NCBI GenBank assembly: GCA_900551615.1
Contig: URWN01000001.1
Location: 1 to 64,000, forward strand
Direction: 5' to 3'
DNA length: 64,000 nucleotides
From: an uncultured Clostridium sp.
GTDB lineage: Bacteria > Bacillota > Clostridia > TANB77 > CAG-508
How positions within the stretch are numbered: position 1 is the stretch's first letter; every line of letters starts with the position of its first letter. Below are positions 62,746-64,000 of the stretch, in pieces. The notes beneath the pieces are model-generated. The model did no database searches. It had not been told where the DNA came from and saw only the letters and a list, made by a program, of their open reading frames with translations. Position numbers and translations under genes: made by a program.

Positions 62746-63684
62746 TTATACTTTCATTTTTTTAATAACTTTAATTTCATCAAACAATTTATCAATAAGA
62801 GCAGATTTCTCCTCAATAATATTACGGTAAGAAGCTAAAATTTCAGAATAATTATCAACAGTTTCAACACCAACAAGAAGACACTTCATACCATTCAAAT
62901 AATAATTTTTTTTCTTTTCATCATTAGAAGAAAGCCTCTTTTTATCATATTTTTCAATTTCAGATAATCTTTTAACTTCAACTTTGACATCTTTTAAATA
63001 ATCCATAATACAAGAAATTTCATATTCAGTATCATCAATTATAACCTTAAGTAAAGCTTTAACAACAATAGGATTAAGCTGACCGACTTTAGGATCTTTA
63101 ACAGGAACTTTGTAATTTTCAGGGTCTTCTATAGGTTTAGCTTCAGTTAATAAAATTTTAAGAGTATCTATAATATCAATATGAGACTTATATTGACGTT
63201 TACTAATAATTGCATCAAACTCATCTGCAACACGTATAATTTGCCCTTCAATAGGAATTTCATCTTTAACCAAACCATTGGGATATCCAATTCCATTTAG
63301 AGCCTCATGGTGGTATATTGGACCTGCTGCATAAGGACGTAATTTTAAATCATCCATACAAATTTTATATCCAATAGTAGTATGAGTTTTCATTATTTTA
63401 AATTCTTCCTCAGTTAGAGGAGCCTGCTTTTGCAATATACTAGCAGGAATAAATTGTTTACCAATATCATGTAAATAAGCACATATTGTACAGTATTCCG
63501 TAAAATCCTTAGACAAATGCAAATATTGGCAAATTCTACAAACAATACTTGCAACATTTTCAGAATGTTTTCTTGTAAAAACATCTAAACTTCCCAAAAT
63601 ATTTAATTGATATTGCATGCTTTTATCTAAATTATAAGATTTCAAACTCGTTTTATCATAAAAATCAAAAACTTCTTTTAGCAT
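62746..63684 (-). CDS. HD-GYP domain protein
   Basis: 312 aa. Metal ligands His40 and HDIGK (72-76) and the GYP signature HHEALNGIGYPNGL (125-138) are intact. Further VADEFDAIIS (about 151-160) is conserved. HD-GYP domains hydrolyse cyclic di-GMP or related dinucleotides. There is no sensor domain at the N-terminus. About 100 C-terminal residues are Lys-rich and helical, of unknown role. Confidence 0.88.
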   Translation of the reverse strand: MLKEVFDFYDKTSLKSYNLDKSMQYQLNILGSLDVFTRKHSENVASIVCRICQYLHLSKDFTEYCTICAYLHDIGKQFIPASILQKQAPLTEEEFKIMKTHTTIGYKICMDDLKLRPYAAGPIYHHEALNGIGYPNGLVKDEIPIEGQIIRVADEFDAIISKRQYKSHIDIIDTLKILLTEAKPIEDPENYKVPVKDPKVGQLNPIVVKALLKVIIDDTEYEISCIMDYLKDVKVEVKRLSEIEKYDKKRLSSNDEKKKNYYLNGMKCLLVGVETVDNYSEILASYRNIIEEKSALIDKLFDEIKVIKKMKV

Positions 63685-63823
63685 AATAAACCTCTTTTCT
63701 TAATATACTTTAAACATTTTAACAAAAAAGATTTTTTAATTCAAGTAAACAGAAAAAAATATTGTAAAATTTAATAAAATGTGGTTTAATATATAAAGAA
63801 ACAAATAAAAAGTAGGAGAAAAA

Positions 63824-64000
63824 ATGTTTAAAAATAAAGAAAATTATAAAGAATATTTAGAAAAACAAAAAGTTGAAATATCATATTTAGATGAAAGTAA
63901 TTATTTTCAACATTCAGAAAATGGCGAGATAATACTAAAAAAACAAGACTGCAATGTATCTTCAATAGATGTAGAAAGATACACAAATTGTATAAATTGG
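63824..64000 (+). CDS. Unknown gene, 5' part only
   Basis: ATG at 63824 after TAGGAG; 59 codons open to the window edge (FKNKENYKEYLEKQKVEISY, then ESNYFQHSENGEIILKK). Divergent from the HD-GYP gene. Too little for a family call. Confidence 0.55.
   Translation, partial: MFKNKENYKEYLEKQKVEISYLDESNYFQHSENGEIILKKQDCNVSSIDVERYTNCINW

Noticed and set aside
1..64000. CRISPR array, rRNA operon or intact transposase
   Set aside because: No regularly spaced 24-37 bp repeats with unique spacers, no rRNA signature and no transposase or recombinase gene could be found.

Overview
The window is very AT-rich bacterial DNA with strong Shine-Dalgarno sites, consensus TTGAC(A/T)/TATAAT-type promoters, hairpin-plus-T-run terminators and the standard code (TGA ends several genes). 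The gene set (SpoIVFB-type site-2 protease beside an M23 protein, MinD/MinE, RodA, a GerS-like lipoprotein, ComEA, a choloylglycine hydrolase) points to a low-GC, probably spore-forming gut member of the Clostridia. I cannot name the species.

Region 1 (1-9.1 kb) is mostly core: comEA, a TetR-controlled YhgE/Pip membrane protein, an acyl-CoA synthetase, initiator tRNA-Met, an RsmB-type rRNA methyltransferase, a Nudix gene that has lost its Nudix box, a small methyltransferase and a peptide deformylase. Two palindromic, sequence-related repeats lie at 1-180 and 3937-4195.

Region 2 (about 9.1-33.6 kb) is an accessory, defence-type island. Left to right it holds a replication-relaxation-like protein with an in-frame stop; a type I restriction-modification operon (hsdM, hsdS, an unknown gene, hsdR); a GmrSD-like DUF262/DUF1524 nuclease; an unknown CQGC-motif protein; the wreck of a COG1106 ATPase/RloB pair joined to a phosphoesterase fragment; an AAA ATPase plus subtilisin-like protease pair under a promoter with two spaced operators; a small Cys-containing protein read from an apparent ATT start; a pRiA4b ORF-3-like protein; a KAP NTPase; an ApeA-like HEPN protein with an internal start; a second copy of the CQGC protein; an unrecognised soluble plus four-helix membrane pair; and a zinc-ribbon protein. 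No recombinase gene is present, but three intergenic spots carry paired direct repeats with an 11-bp period, and one is followed by the 3' half of a tRNA-Met. I read these as integration scars.

Region 3 (33.7-50.4 kb) returns to housekeeping: PlsC and a diacylglycerol-kinase-like protein, cyclophilin, bile salt hydrolase, a P-loop kinase-like gene with an apparent ATA start, a secreted DNA/RNA nuclease, YfcE, a radical SAM protein with a probably leaderless promoter, an MgtA-type P-type ATPase, a left-handed beta-helix protein, an NAD(P)H oxidoreductase, an alpha/beta hydrolase, a DUF6514-like protein, topA, tRNA-Gly and tRNA-Cys. A family of 55-bp repeats sits upstream of the cyclophilin and hydrolase genes.

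Region 4 (50.4-64 kb) has a putative type I toxin, a TVP38-type membrane protein, the SpoIVFA/SpoIVFB-like pair, a pilin-like protein fused to a formylglycine-enzyme-like domain, minD, an extended minE, a frameshifted rodA, dusB, an XRE fragment, a GerS-like gene, a mazF without mazE, and an HD-GYP protein. Two single-base frameshifts (56578-56582 and 59142) may be real mutations or sequence errors.
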